64,000 bases of DNA from Bacteroidota bacterium (lineage in GTDB: Bacteria; Bacteroidota; Ignavibacteria; UBA10030; UBA8401). Made by a program: the position numbers and the translations under genes. Positions 43,599-53,594 of this stretch are shown here, in pieces. The DNA is taken from assembly GCA_041658205.1 (NCBI GenBank), contig JBBAAO010000002.1, forward strand, positions 735,775-799,774, in the 5' to 3' direction. The notes under the pieces are model-generated. The model did no database searches. It was not told where the DNA came from and worked only from the letters and a program-made list of their open reading frames with translations. Position 1 is the first letter of the stretch; each line of letters opens with the position of its first letter.

Positions 43599-43953
43599 TT
43601 AGTCTCCGTCCGTAATATGAAATCGATGAAGAAATCTATGCACAACGGGGGCGAAAATAACACCAGCAATTAAAAGTACAGCTAGTCCAACTGTATAGGG
43701 CATACAATCCTGCAAAAAATTTTCCACCTTCCGTTTGTGGCTGAGCCAGCGGTCCCATCCCTGAAAGTATCATTGCCGCATTTTCAAATGCATCTATCCA
43801 TGATAATCCTTCGAACCAGTGGTATCCTGCCATTCCTGTAGAAAGTGAAATGACAATAAGTCCAACCCCGAGTGCTATGGAAAAAACCAATCGCTGCATG
43901 CATAAATGTTTCGATAGAAGGGGTTGTTTACGATGTTCAAAAGGATGTTTCAT
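43599..43953 (-). pseudogene. Frameshifted small channel-like membrane protein
   Basis: From the ATG at 43953 the frame reads a membrane helix, then GYHWFEGLSWIDAFENAAMI and LSGMGPLAQPQT, then GKFFAGLYALYS, where it leaves frame at about 43697. Dropping one T there restores GLAVLLIAGVIFAPVVHRFL and HRFHITDGD to a stop at 43599. That full pattern resembles small proteins annotated as two-pore-domain-type potassium channels. One extra base therefore breaks a gene of about 117 codons; a sequencing error is equally possible. Confidence 0.7.
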
Positions 43954-44084
43954 TATAGTTTGAACATCTTGTTAACCGATTGAAAAAGCAATGGGAGTAA
44001 ATGAGGAAACAGGTTTCTGTGCAGGCAAATCTCTTTAATTTTTCTTATATTTATTCCAATCAACAGTTCACACTAGAAAGTTTA

Positions 44085-44142
44085 TGTAGGTCGAATACAA
44101 GGATTCGATCCATATAAGGACGGTATGGTATCCCGTCCTACC
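44085..44142. repeat. Solitary REP-like hairpin plus a second hairpin
   Basis: GTAGGTCGAATACAAGGATTCGATC is a diverged member of the second REP hairpin type found around 51-52 kb. Just after it AGGACGG pairs with CCGTCCT. It sits directly upstream of rnc and shows the REP family is not confined to the array beside the transposase. Confidence 0.6.
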
Positions 44143-44183
44143 TTTTGGCGCGAACAGGTTAATCTCACTAACTCGAACAGTTT

Positions 44184-44954
44184 GTGTTTTTTTCGCGATT
44201 TCGTCAATTTCTCAGCTCATTCTTCGGCAGTTCTGACCGGAAACTCCACGTTCTCTATTCCCGCGTTGACTGGAACCAATTAGAATCAGCACTCCGTTAT
44301 CCAATTCGGAACAAAGATTATTTTGTTCGCGCATTGGTACATCGCTCATTCATCCCAATTTCTCCTGTAGAAGCATTGCAGTCCAACGAGCGAATGGAAT
44401 TTATCGGCGATTCGATCCTCAATTTTGTTGTTGCAGAGTATCTGTTTGAACAGTATCCGGAAAAAGAAGAAGGGGAGTTGACGATCCTTCGCGCCCGATT
44501 GGTGAACAGGAAGGCGCTAGCATTTTGTGCGAAAGAGATCGATCTGAAGAAGTTTATGCTGACGCATACCAACTCCGCCGGTGTGCAGGAAAAAGGTTTC
44601 GACACCATTCTTGCCGATGCATACGAAGCAATTATTGCAGCGTTATATTTGGACGGCGGGATGACGAATGCAAAAAATTTTATTCTCACACGCTTATCGT
44701 CTGCCCTCGCGAACGGATATTTGAAAGAAAGCGACCAGAATTTCAAAAGTGAATTGTTGGAACTTTCGCAGGCAAAGGGAAAAGGAATTCCGCGCTATCA
44801 AACGTTGAAAGAAGAAGGACCCGATCACGACCGGACTTTCACCATCCAAGTATTGGTGGGGAACGATCCGATGGGAATCGGAGTCGGGAAGAACAAAAAA
44901 GAAGCAGAACAAGCAGCAGCGGAAGAAGCGGTGGGGAAGTTGCAGAAAGAGTAA
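44184..44954 (+). CDS. rnc: Ribonuclease III
   Basis: A 256-residue double-strand-specific endonuclease. The signature NERMEFIGDSIL (about residues 67-78) carries the catalytic glutamate and aspartate, and ADAYEAIIAALYLDGG the second acidic set. A C-terminal double-stranded-RNA-binding domain ends in KNKKEAEQAAAEEAV. It probably starts at a GTG at 44184. In related genomes rnc tends to follow fabF; here it lies after a 7.5-kb accessory block. Confidence 0.93.
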   Translation: MFFSRFRQFLSSFFGSSDRKLHVLYSRVDWNQLESALRYPIRNKDYFVRALVHRSFIPISPVEALQSNERMEFIGDSILNFVVAEYLFEQYPEKEEGELTILRARLVNRKALAFCAKEIDLKKFMLTHTNSAGVQEKGFDTILADAYEAIIAALYLDGGMTNAKNFILTRLSSALANGYLKESDQNFKSELLELSQAKGKGIPRYQTLKEEGPDHDRTFTIQVLVGNDPMGIGVGKNKKEAEQAAAEEAVGKLQKE

Positions 44955-44964
44955 AAAAAGATTC

Positions 44965-45110
44965 ATGTTTCAGGTTTCAAGATTCATGTTTCAAGGCTTA
45001 TTGGTTAGTTTATTTATACTGAATCGTGAGACGGTAATCTTGAATCTGTCCTTTTTTTCCTGAACCTTGAATCTTTCATCTTGAATCTTGCATTTTGAAC
45101 CTTAAACGAT
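44965..45110. repeat. Self-complementary intergenic repeat before gcvP
   Basis: Left arm ATTCATGTTTCAGGTTTCAA... and right arm built of TTGAATCTTTCATCTTGAAT-type pieces are imperfect reverse complements, the same class as 16898-16990 and 33978-34060. It fills most of the rnc-gcvP spacer. Confidence 0.6.
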
Positions 45111-45139
45111 TTTTTTAATTTTTATTAACTTCGAGACTT

Positions 45140-48019
45140 ATGAATCTAAACATTTCCCCCACAGACATTTTTGAACCACGTCACATCGGCCCGAACGAAG
45201 AAGAAACTAAAGAGATGCTGAAAACAATCGGCGTTTCATCTGTTGATGAATTGATTGAGCAGACTGTTCCTGCGCATATTCGTCTTGAGTCGCCGATGAA
45301 GATTAACAAAGCGATGACCGAAAATGAGACAATCAATTATATTCGGATGATAGCATCCAGAAACAAAGTCTTCCGCTCATTTATCGGCGCCGGATATTAT
45401 GGAACGATTGTTCCTCCTATAGTCCAACGAAATATTTTGGAGAATCCGGGTTGGTACACGCAATACACTCCGTATCAGGCAGAGATTTCTCAGGGACGAT
45501 TGGAAGCATTGCTCAATTATCAGACAATGATTATCGATCTGACCGGAATGCAAATTGCCAACGCGTCGCTGCTTGACGAAGGAACAGCCGCCGCTGAAGC
45601 GATGTTCATGATGTATTCTGCGAATCATGAAAAGAAAGGAAATCAATTTTTTGTTTCGGAAGAATGTTTTCCGCAAACAATTGATGTCTTAAAGACACGC
45701 TCAGTTCATCTCGGAATTGAAATTGTTATTGGAGATCACCGGACATTCAAGTTTGGGGAAAAAGTATTTGGCGCGTTAGTTCAGTATCCAGCAGGTAATG
45801 GAGCGATTTATGATTATGCAGAATTCTGCGCTGGGGCAAAATCGAACAATGTGCTCGTCACTGTGGCAGCAGATATTCTTGCGTTGACTGTATTGACGCC
45901 TCCAGCGGAATTCGGAGCTGATATTGTTGTCGGCAGTGCACAGAGATTCGGTGTGCCGATGGGATACGGCGGACCGCATGCAGCATTTATGGCAACAAAA
46001 GATGAATACAAACGGGTAATGCCGGGACGTATCATCGGCGTGTCGATTGATTCCAACGGAAATAAAGCATACCGCATGGCGCTGCAAACACGCGAACAGC
46101 ATATCCGCCGCGAAAAAGCGACAAGTAATATTTGCACAGCGCAAGTTCTGCTTGCTATTATGGCCAGTATGTACGGCGTTTATCATGGACCGGAAGGATT
46201 AAAAAAAATTGCATCGCGTGTGCATGGTCTTGCCAAAGTGCTGGATAAAGGTTTGAAGAAACTGGAGTTTAAGCAGACCAACGAAATGTATTTTGATACG
46301 CTTGCTATTGAAACAGGAAATGCCACGGCGTCTATTTTAAGCCGTGCGGTTGGTGCTCAAATGAATTTTCGGCAGATCAGTGAAACGGTGATTGGAATCT
46401 CTGTGGACGAAACAACCACACTGAAAGAAGTGGAAACGATTCTCTCCGTTTTTGCATCGGTAAAAAGTAAAGTGATCTCCGTTGCAGAACTGGCGAAAAA
46501 TCTTCAATGCGAATGGAGCAAAAATCTTATCCGCACAAGCAACTTCATGCTGCATCCCGTCTTTAACACTCATCATTCAGAACACGAAATGCTTCGATAT
46601 ATCCATTCGTTGGAGATGAAAGATCTTTCATTGAATTTCTCGATGATTCCCCTTGGTTCCTGCACGATGAAGTTGAATGCAACAACAGAGATGCTTCCCA
46701 TTACGATGCCGGAATTCAGTTCGCTGCATCCTTTTATTCCACAAGAACAGGCGATGGGTTACACGCAAATTTTTGAAGAACTTTCGAACGACCTGAAAGA
46801 AATTACAGGGTTTTCCGGAGTTTCGCTGCAGCCAAATGCGGGCGCGCAAGGAGAATATACCGGACTGCTTGTGATTCGCGAATATCAAAAATTCAAAAAT
46901 GAATCACACAGAAATATTGCACTGATTCCTTCGTCGGCGCATGGAACAAATCCGGCAAGCGCTGTGATGGCAGGTCTGCATGTAGTTGTGGTAAAATGTG
47001 ATGAACGCGGAAATGTGGAAGTGGATGATCTGAAAGCGAAAGCAGAACAGCATAAAGCGAATCTTGCTTGCTTAATGGTAACGTATCCTTCAACGCACGG
47101 TGTGTTTGAAGAGAGCATTCAGGAAATGTGCGCGATCATCCATAAGAATGGCGGACAAGTATATATGGATGGAGCGAATATGAATGCACAGGTCGGATTA
47201 ACAAGTCCGGCGCGTATCGGTGCGGACGTTTGTCATTTAAACTTACACAAGACATTCTGTATTCCTCACGGCGGCGGTGGGCCTGGCATGGGACCGATCT
47301 GCGTTGCGGATCATCTTGTTCCATTCTTGCCGGGACATTCTGTAGTTGATATTGGCGGTGAACAATCGATGAGCGCTGTCTCTTCCGGTCCCTGGGGAAG
47401 CGCAAGCATTTTGCTCATCTCATTTGCTTATATAAAAATGATGGGGGCAAACGGATTGACCAATGCAACCAAGTATGCAATTTTCAATGCAAATTATATT
47501 AAAGCGCGCTTAGAAAAAACATTCGACATTTTGTATGTTGGAAAGAACGGACGATGCGCTCACGAAATGATTGTAGATATGCGCAAGTTTAAATCTTCCG
47601 CAGGAATTGAAGTGACCGATATTGCAAAGCGATTGATGGATTATGGTTTCCATGCTCCGACAGTTTCGTTCCCGGTTGCCGGCACATTAATGATTGAGCC
47701 GACAGAAAGCGAACCGAAAGGTGAACTTGATCGGTTCTGCGATGCGCTTCTTCATATCCGCAAAGAAATTGAAGAGATTGAAAAAGGTCAATTCCCGAAA
47801 GACGATAACGTCCTGAAACATGCACCGCACACAGCGCATGCAGTAATGAGCAACGATTGGAAACACTCGTACTCGCGAGAAAAGGCTGCATATCCAACCG
47901 CATGGGTTCAGGCGCGCAAATTCTGGCCGAGTGTCGGTCGTGTCAATGATACGCATGGTGATAGACAGTTGATTTGCGTTTGTCCGCCGGTGGAGGCGTA
48001 TATGGAAGAAACAAATTAG
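45140..48019 (+). CDS. gcvP: Glycine dehydrogenase (decarboxylating), single-chain P protein
   Basis: A 959-residue P protein of the glycine cleavage system, with both halves fused in one chain. It decarboxylates glycine with pyridoxal phosphate and passes the aminomethyl group to the H protein. The N terminus [12 protein letters not shown] and the PLP-lysine region [20 protein letters not shown] (about residues 699-718) are diagnostic. The other gcv genes are not in the window. Confidence 0.96.
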   Translation: MNLNISPTDIFEPRHIGPNEEETKEMLKTIGVSSVDELIEQTVPAHIRLESPMKINKAMTENETINYIRMIASRNKVFRSFIGAGYYGTIVPPIVQRNILENPGWYTQYTPYQAEISQGRLEALLNYQTMIIDLTGMQIANASLLDEGTAAAEAMFMMYSANHEKKGNQFFVSEECFPQTIDVLKTRSVHLGIEIVIGDHRTFKFGEKVFGALVQYPAGNGAIYDYAEFCAGAKSNNVLVTVAADILALTVLTPPAEFGADIVVGSAQRFGVPMGYGGPHAAFMATKDEYKRVMPGRIIGVSIDSNGNKAYRMALQTREQHIRREKATSNICTAQVLLAIMASMYGVYHGPEGLKKIASRVHGLAKVLDKGLKKLEFKQTNEMYFDTLAIETGNATASILSRAVGAQMNFRQISETVIGISVDETTTLKEVETILSVFASVKSKVISVAELAKNLQCEWSKNLIRTSNFMLHPVFNTHHSEHEMLRYIHSLEMKDLSLNFSMIPLGSCTMKLNATTEMLPITMPEFSSLHPFIPQEQAMGYTQIFEELSNDLKEITGFSGVSLQPNAGAQGEYTGLLVIREYQKFKNESHRNIALIPSSAHGTNPASAVMAGLHVVVVKCDERGNVEVDDLKAKAEQHKANLACLMVTYPSTHGVFEESIQEMCAIIHKNGGQVYMDGANMNAQVGLTSPARIGADVCHLNLHKTFCIPHGGGGPGMGPICVADHLVPFLPGHSVVDIGGEQSMSAVSSGPWGSASILLISFAYIKMMGANGLTNATKYAIFNANYIKARLEKTFDILYVGKNGRCAHEMIVDMRKFKSSAGIEVTDIAKRLMDYGFHAPTVSFPVAGTLMIEPTESEPKGELDRFCDALLHIRKEIEEIEKGQFPKDDNVLKHAPHTAHAVMSNDWKHSYSREKAAYPTAWVQARKFWPSVGRVNDTHGDRQLICVCPPVEAYMEETN

Positions 48020-48095
48020 GAATTATCAAGATTGAAAGATTGCAAAATTGAAGAATATACCAATCTTGAAAATCATGTAATTTTGCAATCTTGTA
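48020..48095. repeat. Self-complementary spacer between gcvP and the CoA-binding gene
   Basis: AAGATTGaAAGATTGCAAAATTG is answered by AATTTTGCAATCTTG, a near-perfect long hairpin. It is built like the other low-complexity spacers but with different words, so the family is defined by structure more than by sequence. Confidence 0.6.
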
Positions 48096-48104
48096 ATAAT
48101 AGAT

Positions 48105-48512
48105 ATGATAACTAGCGAAAAAGATATTAAAAGATTATTGACAGAATCAAAAACAATCGCTGTCGTCGGTGCATCTCCAAAACCGTGGCGGGATAGTGGT
48201 GCGATTGCGGAGTATTTGGGAACAAAGGGGTATTCGGTATTTCCGGTCAATCCTCAATATCAGGAAGTGCTAGGAATGAAATGTTATCCCGATTTGAAAT
48301 CAGTTCCGGAGAAGATCGACATTGTCGATATTTTTAGAAATCCTGATGATGTTGAACCGATTATTGATGAAGCAATTGCTGTCGGGGCAAGGTCAGTTTG
48401 GATGCAGCTGGGTGTTGTGAACGAAGCTGCTGCCGAAAAGGCTGAACAGGCGGGATTAAACGTTGTCATGGATTTATGCATCGCGGTTGAGCATCGCGCT
48501 CTGATGCGATAG
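48105..48512 (+). CDS. CoA-binding protein (YccU type)
   Basis: A 135-residue Rossmann-fold protein with the CoA-binding pattern VVGASPKPWRDSGAIAEYL, then VNPQYQEVLGMKCYPDL and WMQLGVVNEAAAEKAEQAGL, ending in VMDLCIAVEH. Its size is that of the stand-alone YccU/CoA-binding family; the function is not known. A terminator follows. Confidence 0.85.
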   Translation: MITSEKDIKRLLTESKTIAVVGASPKPWRDSGAIAEYLGTKGYSVFPVNPQYQEVLGMKCYPDLKSVPEKIDIVDIFRNPDDVEPIIDEAIAVGARSVWMQLGVVNEAAAEKAEQAGLNVVMDLCIAVEHRALMR

Positions 48513-48532
48513 TAATGTTGAAAGGTATAGAT

Positions 48533-48563
48533 AAAGGCAGAACCGATGTTCTGCCTTTTGTTT
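48533..48563 (+). terminator. Terminator after the CoA-binding gene
   Basis: AAGGCAGAAC pairs with GTTCTGCCTT over a short loop and is followed by TTGTTTTTG. Confidence 0.8.
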
Positions 48564-48579
48564 TTGTTATATTACATTG

Positions 48580-49908
48580 ATGATGCGATCATTCTTACTT
48601 TTATTTCCGTTCTTGTTCTTATGTGAAGCGCAGGAAGTCTCCATCCCAGTCTTCACATTTCCCGATTCGACATATCACGTCGGTCAGGTGATCTATATCG
48701 GCAATGAGGTGACGAAATATTACATCATTGAACAGGAAATGTCGTTGAAGCCGGGTTCATTGATCACACATGAAGCACTTCAATTTGATATTAATAGAAT
48801 TTATAGCCTTCGATTATTTACCAAAGTTGATATCAAAGTTATCCCCGATTCCGCTGATGTGGCAACACTCTCCGTGCAAGTTGTAGAACGCTGGTTCTAT
48901 TATCCTTTCCCCGTGCTTGGAATTAAAGACAGAGATTTTTCAAAATATTATTACGGACTCGGACTGGCGCATAATAATGTGGCGGGAGAGAACGTGCAAT
49001 TGTACGGCGCGTTTGCATTGGGATACGATCCGTTTGTTTCCATCAATTATATCAACCCGCAGATCAATGTAGAAAACAGAATTTTTTTGTCTCTGCGGGC
49101 TTATTACACCGAACTAAGAAACCGTAGTTTGGTTTCACTATCGGGCACCCCGAACTTTGATGAGCATCGGTCGGGGGGAGAAATAACGGTGGGGAAACGA
49201 TTCTCTCTCTTCACACTTATCACCATGAAAGCGGAATTCCTTAATCTTCATGTATCAGATAATCGTGCCGGAAGAACGTTATCGACAAATGGCAGAGATG
49301 AATTTTATTCGCTTCATGCGGCTTATTTTTATGATACGCGTGATCTGAAAGAATATGCAAAATATGGGACACTGTTAAGTCTTGGAATTTCCAAATATGG
49401 ATTACTGGAAAAGGATGTAGATTATCAACGGTTCGGAATTGATTATCGTCGATTTATCCCGACGTGGAACGATATTGTTCTTGCCGGAAGAGTCTTTACC
49501 AGTCTAGCCAGCGGCGGGCGCATTCCGAATTACGGACATACATTTTTTGGCTATAACGAGCGCATTCGCGGACATTTTAATACGATACTGGAAGGGGACC
49601 AAATTGCGGGAGCAACAATTGAAACACACATTCCACTGATTTCTCCCCGATATTTTCATTTTGGTTTTATCCCGTTTGAACAATTTAAGGATATTCGTTT
49701 TGCGGTGAACGCTGCTCTTTTCGCCGACGCCGGAAATTCATGGTATCGAGATGAGCCGCTCGCGCTCAATAGAATGTATTCCGGCTACGGTGTCGGGATT
49801 CATTTATTGCTTGCCTACAGCGCTGTGGCAAGAATTGAATTTGGAATTCCGTATGGAAAACCTTTCTCCCAAGGAGAAATTATTTTAGATTTAGGTGCGG
49901 CACTCTAA
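48580..49908 (+). CDS. Omp85-family outer-membrane protein (one POTRA plus barrel)
   Basis: A 442-residue exported protein. After a short signal peptide (about 1-16) there is a single POTRA-type domain (GNEVTKYYIIEQEMSLKPGS, then RIYSLRLFTKVDIKVI), followed from about residue 125 by a beta-barrel with the Omp85 strand motifs (RIRGHF at the conserved R-G-x-F position; NAALFADAGNSW; GIHLLLAYSAVARIEFGIPYG). It is too short for BamA, so it belongs to a shorter Omp85 branch of unknown role. The ATG at 48580 or 48583 starts it. Confidence 0.82.
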   Translation: MMRSFLLLFPFLFLCEAQEVSIPVFTFPDSTYHVGQVIYIGNEVTKYYIIEQEMSLKPGSLITHEALQFDINRIYSLRLFTKVDIKVIPDSADVATLSVQVVERWFYYPFPVLGIKDRDFSKYYYGLGLAHNNVAGENVQLYGAFALGYDPFVSINYINPQINVENRIFLSLRAYYTELRNRSLVSLSGTPNFDEHRSGGEITVGKRFSLFTLITMKAEFLNLHVSDNRAGRTLSTNGRDEFYSLHAAYFYDTRDLKEYAKYGTLLSLGISKYGLLEKDVDYQRFGIDYRRFIPTWNDIVLAGRVFTSLASGGRIPNYGHTFFGYNERIRGHFNTILEGDQIAGATIETHIPLISPRYFHFGFIPFEQFKDIRFAVNAALFADAGNSWYRDEPLALNRMYSGYGVGIHLLLAYSAVARIEFGIPYGKPFSQGEIILDLGAAL

Positions 49909-49917
49909 AGCGTAGTT

Positions 49918-50020
49918 GAGTCGTTGAGAATATGAGTAGTTGAAAACAATATTCTTAATCAACGAATTCTATTTATTATTTATGTCTCAACGACTCGACT
50001 ACTTATATACTCAACTACTA
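49918..50020. repeat. Self-complementary spacer before rsmE
   Basis: AGTTGAGTCGTTGAGAATATGAGTAGTTGA is answered by TCAACGACTCGACTACTTAT and TACTCAACTACT, a long imperfect hairpin of the same structural class as the spacers at 16.9, 34.0, 45.0 and 48.0 kb. Confidence 0.6.
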
Positions 50021-50028
50021 TGTAATCT

Positions 50029-50748
50029 ATGAGCGAATATTTTTACGTCCCAGCAGAATATATTATTGACCAGCATATTGCGATTGAAGGAGAAGAAGCA
50101 CGGCATATTTCCCGCGTTCTTCGGAAACAACCGGGCGATTTAATCTGGATAGTTGATGGTGCCGGAAAAGCATTTGAAGTAGTTATTCGTCTTGTTGCTC
50201 CGGAAATGGTTGAATGTGAAATTTTGTTTGAGCATCATCATCACCATGAACCTGATATTGATATTACACTCGCTGTTGCTCAATTAAAGAATCCTTCCCG
50301 AATGGATTGGATTATCGAGAAAGCGACGGAGCTTGGTGTTCGCACAATTATCCCGCTGCAAACGATGCGGACAATCGCTCGATCACCGAAGGAAGATCGT
50401 TGGAATAACATTGCACTCGCCGCCATGAAGCAATCGGGGAGATGCATCCTTCCCAAAATTACTCCTCCCACAGATTTTGATGTTGCAATCGCAAATTCTA
50501 CTGAGTTCGACTTAAAATTGATTCCGTATGAGCGGACAGATCATGTATTGTTTATTGCTGAGGCATTGAAACATCGAAAACCTCCAAGGAATGCAATGAT
50601 TCTAATTGGTCCCGAAGGTGGATTTACCGATGAAGAAGTAATGCAGGCAGAACAAGCAGCATTTACGCAAGTCTCATTGGGAAGAAGAAGATTACGGACG
50701 GAGACCGCCGCGATTGTAGCATTAAGCTGGGTGGTTGGGAATGAATAA
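50029..50748 (+). CDS. rsmE: 16S rRNA m3U1498 methyltransferase
   Basis: A 239-residue SPOUT-class methyltransferase. It has the N-terminal HISRVLRKQPGD, the central LKNPSRMDWIIEKATELGV and the knot loop IGPEGGFTDEEV, then LGRRRLRTETAAI. It methylates the small-subunit rRNA with S-adenosylmethionine. Confidence 0.93.
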   Translation: MSEYFYVPAEYIIDQHIAIEGEEARHISRVLRKQPGDLIWIVDGAGKAFEVVIRLVAPEMVECEILFEHHHHHEPDIDITLAVAQLKNPSRMDWIIEKATELGVRTIIPLQTMRTIARSPKEDRWNNIALAAMKQSGRCILPKITPPTDFDVAIANSTEFDLKLIPYERTDHVLFIAEALKHRKPPRNAMILIGPEGGFTDEEVMQAEQAAFTQVSLGRRRLRTETAAIVALSWVVGNE

Positions 50749-50754
50749 AGTAGT

Positions 50755-50920
50755 TGTAAGTCGGATTTTCAAATCCGACCTTATGAGAAGATACAAATGA
50801 AAATAAGTATAGGTCGAATCAGGAGATTCGACCAACGGTAGGTCGGAATTCCAATTCCGACCTTACAAGATGATGCAAATGAAAATATGTATGGGTCGAA
50901 TCAGGAGATTCGACCAACAG
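50755..50920. repeat. REP hairpins upstream of the transposase
   Basis: Four hairpins. Type A (GGTCGGAATT/AATTCCGACC) is exact at 50841-50862. Type B (GGTCGAATC/GATTCGACC, loop AGGA) is exact at 50812-50833 and 50894-50915. A variant lies at 50760-50779. A GTAG tetranucleotide stands directly before type A, as in known REP elements. Confidence 0.85.
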
Positions 50921-50963
50921 AAGAATTGTTTTTGAGTTACTTTTGTTTTCGGCAATTACTGTT

Positions 50964-51605
50964 ATGGCAGAATTAAAATACAAACCATACTACAGGCGAC
51001 ACCTTCCACACATCCATCCAACACAGGCTCAATATTTTGTTACATTTCGCCTTGCCAATAGTTTGCCGAAATTCATTGTAGAAGAACTGAAAACGGAATT
51101 TCAAGAACTTCGGTCAAAGACAAAATCAAAAGATAGTGAAGCAAGATTTAAACAACATCAACTCTACTTTGAAAAGTTTGATCAACTGTTAGACTCTTCC
51201 CAAACCGGCGATCTGTGGTTGCGGATGCCAGATGTTGCAAATTGCGTATTCGAAGCTATCAAATACCATGATGGAACGTCCTACGATTTGATTGCATGCA
51301 CTGTTATGCCAAACCATGTTCATCTCCTGTTTGATCATTCTATCGGACGATCAGGATAACCGATCTATTCTATCCTTCAGTCGATTAAAAAGTATTCTGC
51401 GAGAAGAGGGAATAAAATATTAAAAAGAACGGGGAATAGGTTTTGGCAAAACGAAAGTTATGATCATGTCGTGAAAAGTGAACAAGAATCAGAAAACGTC
51501 ATACGATATATCCTCTACAATTCGGTTAAAGCAAATCTTTGTAAAAATTGGATTGATTGGAAATGGACATACATTAAAGAGGAGTATAAGGGATTGTTTT
51601 TGTAA
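50964..51605 (+). pseudogene. REP-associated tyrosine transposase (RAYT), premature stop
   Basis: A Y1-type HUH transposase of about 212 residues that would cut at REP hairpins. The histidine motif is MPNHVHLLF; the nucleophilic tyrosine is in QSIKKYSAR; the C-terminal YDHVVKSEQESENVIRYILY and NWIDWKWTYIK are typical. An in-frame TAA at 51357-51359, between the HUH motif and the tyrosine, breaks it; a local double frameshift could also explain this, because the +1 frame reads DDQDNRSI there. REP hairpins lie on both sides. Confidence 0.85.
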
Positions 51606-51606
51606 A

Positions 51607-52302
51607 GTAGGTCGGATTTCCCCATCCAATCTTGTTAGATGATACAAGTGAAAATAAGTATAGGTCGAATCAGGAGATTCGACCAACAGTAGGTCGGAAT
51701 TCCAATTCCGACCTTGTTAGACGATACAAGTGAAAAATAAGTATAGGTCGAATCAGGAGATTCGACCAACGGTAGGTCGGAATTCCAATTCCGACCTTGT
51801 TAGACGATACAAGTGAAAAAAAAGTATAGGTCGAATCAGGAGATTCGACCTACCGAGAAGGCGCAAATAAAAATATGCTTGAGTCGAATCAGAAGATTCG
51901 AACGACAGTAGGTCGGAATTCCAATTCCGACCTTGTTAGACGATATAAATGGAAAAAAAGTATAGGTCGAATCAGGAGATTCGACCTACCGAGAAGGTAC
52001 AAATGAAAATATGCTTGAGTCGAATCAGAAGATTCGAACGACAGTAGGTCGGAATTCCAATTCCGACCTTGTTAGACGATATAAATGAAAAAAAGTATAG
52101 GTCGAATCAGGAGATTCGACCTACCGAGAAGGTGCAAATGAAAATATGCTTGAGTCGAATCAGGAGATTCGATGGACGGTAGGATTGATTTTTTAATCTA
52201 CTTGTTAAGCGAAACAAAAACAAAGGGCGAATCTGGAGATTCGCCCTACTGAGAAGTCGCAAATGAAAATATGACGAGTTGAATCTGGAGATTCGCCCTA
52301 CG
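51607..52302. repeat. REP hairpin array downstream of the transposase
   Basis: Alternating hairpins of two types. Exact type A at 51692, 51776, 51911 and 52047; exact type B at 51663, 51747, 51830, 51965 and 52100; several diverged B forms between them (GAGTCGAATCAGAAGATTCG and GCGAATCTGGAGATTCGC). From 51830 a higher-order unit of about 135 bases repeats three times. About 700 bases, no gene. Confidence 0.9.
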
Positions 52303-52307
52303 AAATT

Positions 52308-52334
52308 GTGCTTTGCGTCTTTGCGGTGAAATAC
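52308..52334 (-). repeat. CACCGCAAAGACGCAAAG repeat copy
   Basis: On the minus strand TTTCACCGCAAAGACGCAAA is a member of the dispersed family seen at 18.05 and 36.9-37.7 kb. It directly follows the clpX stop codon. Confidence 0.6.
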
Positions 52335-53591
52335 TTATGCTGATTTTCGTTCTTCCAGAACATAAATCGGTTCTTTTTTCTTCTCAACAGTTTCTTTAGT
52401 GACCACGCATTTTGTGACGTTAGATTTTGAAGGGAGTTCATACATGATATCCCGCATAATCTCTTCCACAACCGATCGGAGTGCACGAGCACCGGTGCCA
52501 CGCAGCATCGCTTTGGCAACAATCTGTTTCAATGCTGATTCTTCAAAATCGAGTTCAACTCCTTCATACTTAAACAGTTTTTTGAACTGCTTGATAATAG
52601 CATTGCGCGGTTCAACCAAAATGTTCATCAAAGCGGTTTCGTCGAGTGAATGAAGCGTTGTCAGCATTGGCAATCGGCCGATGAATTCCGGAATCAATCC
52701 GAATTTCAACAGATCATCCGGTTCAGCCATTTGGATGTAGACATCTGTATTATGTTCTTTTTTGCTTTTGATGTCTGCACCAAATCCGAGGGCGTTCTTG
52801 TGAACTCGACGGGAAATGATTTTTTCCAAACCTTCGAATGCACCGCCGCAAATAAACAGGATGTTCTTTGTATTAAGATTGATAAGACTCTGCTCCGGAT
52901 GTTTCCGTCCACCTTTCGGCGGAACGCCAGCTACGGTTCCTTCTAATATTTTCAGCAATGCCTGCTGAACACCTTCGCCGGAAACATCTCGAGTAATAGA
53001 TGCACTGTCGCTTTTTCTGGCAATCTTATCGATCTCATCGATATAGACAATTCCACGTTCAGCACGTTCTACATTGTATTCTGCATTTTGAAGGAGATGC
53101 ACCAATACTGTTTCAACATCATCACCCACGTATCCCGCTTCGGTTAACGTTGTAGCATCAGCAATCGCAAATGGAACATCAAGAATCCGCGCAAGCGTTT
53201 GAGCCAAGAGTGTTTTTCCTGTTCCGGTTGAACCGATTAGAAGAATATTGCTCTTCTCGATCTCAACATTTTCCGGATCAGAGAACTGTTCCTGAGTGTC
53301 GATACGCTTGTAGTGATTATAGACTGCAACAGCGAGTGTTTTCTTTGCTTGTTCCTGTCCGATAACATACTCATCCAACGCACCTTTAAGCTGCGTTGGC
53401 GTGAGAATTCCTTTATTCTTGATCCGTTTCGTGCGGGCCGAAGATAAGTTGTTCCGGATGATGTCCATAGAAGTAGAAACGCACATATCGCAGATATACA
53501 CATCGGGACCGGCGATAATGCTGGTAACTTCTTCCGGCCTGCGACCGCAGAACGAACATCGAACTTTATCTTCGCTTTTTTGCTTACTCAT
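52335..53591 (-). CDS. clpX: ATP-dependent Clp protease ATP-binding subunit ClpX
   Basis: A 418-residue AAA+ unfoldase that feeds ClpP. The zinc-binding domain [11 protein letters not shown]...CDMC is at the N terminus (about 12-37). Walker A is GSTGTGKT (about 116-123) and Walker [10 protein letters not shown]. Loops IGF-like for ClpP contact and GYVGDD pore-loop residues are present. It starts three bases after the clpP stop, so clpP-clpX are cotranscribed. Confidence 0.96.
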   Translation of the reverse strand: MSKQKSEDKVRCSFCGRRPEEVTSIIAGPDVYICDMCVSTSMDIIRNNLSSARTKRIKNKGILTPTQLKGALDEYVIGQEQAKKTLAVAVYNHYKRIDTQEQFSDPENVEIEKSNILLIGSTGTGKTLLAQTLARILDVPFAIADATTLTEAGYVGDDVETVLVHLLQNAEYNVERAERGIVYIDEIDKIARKSDSASITRDVSGEGVQQALLKILEGTVAGVPPKGGRKHPEQSLINLNTKNILFICGGAFEGLEKIISRRVHKNALGFGADIKSKKEHNTDVYIQMAEPDDLLKFGLIPEFIGRLPMLTTLHSLDETALMNILVEPRNAIIKQFKKLFKYEGVELDFEESALKQIVAKAMLRGTGARALRSVVEEIMRDIMYELPSKSNVTKCVVTKETVEKKKEPIYVLEERKSA

Positions 53592-53594
53592 ACA

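Noticed and set aside
50755..52302. Regular repeats that could be taken for a CRISPR array
   Set aside because: The repeats are two alternating self-complementary hairpins of about 22 bases with GTAG feet and irregular, repeated spacers; there are no cas genes, and a RAYT transposase sits inside. This is a REP array.
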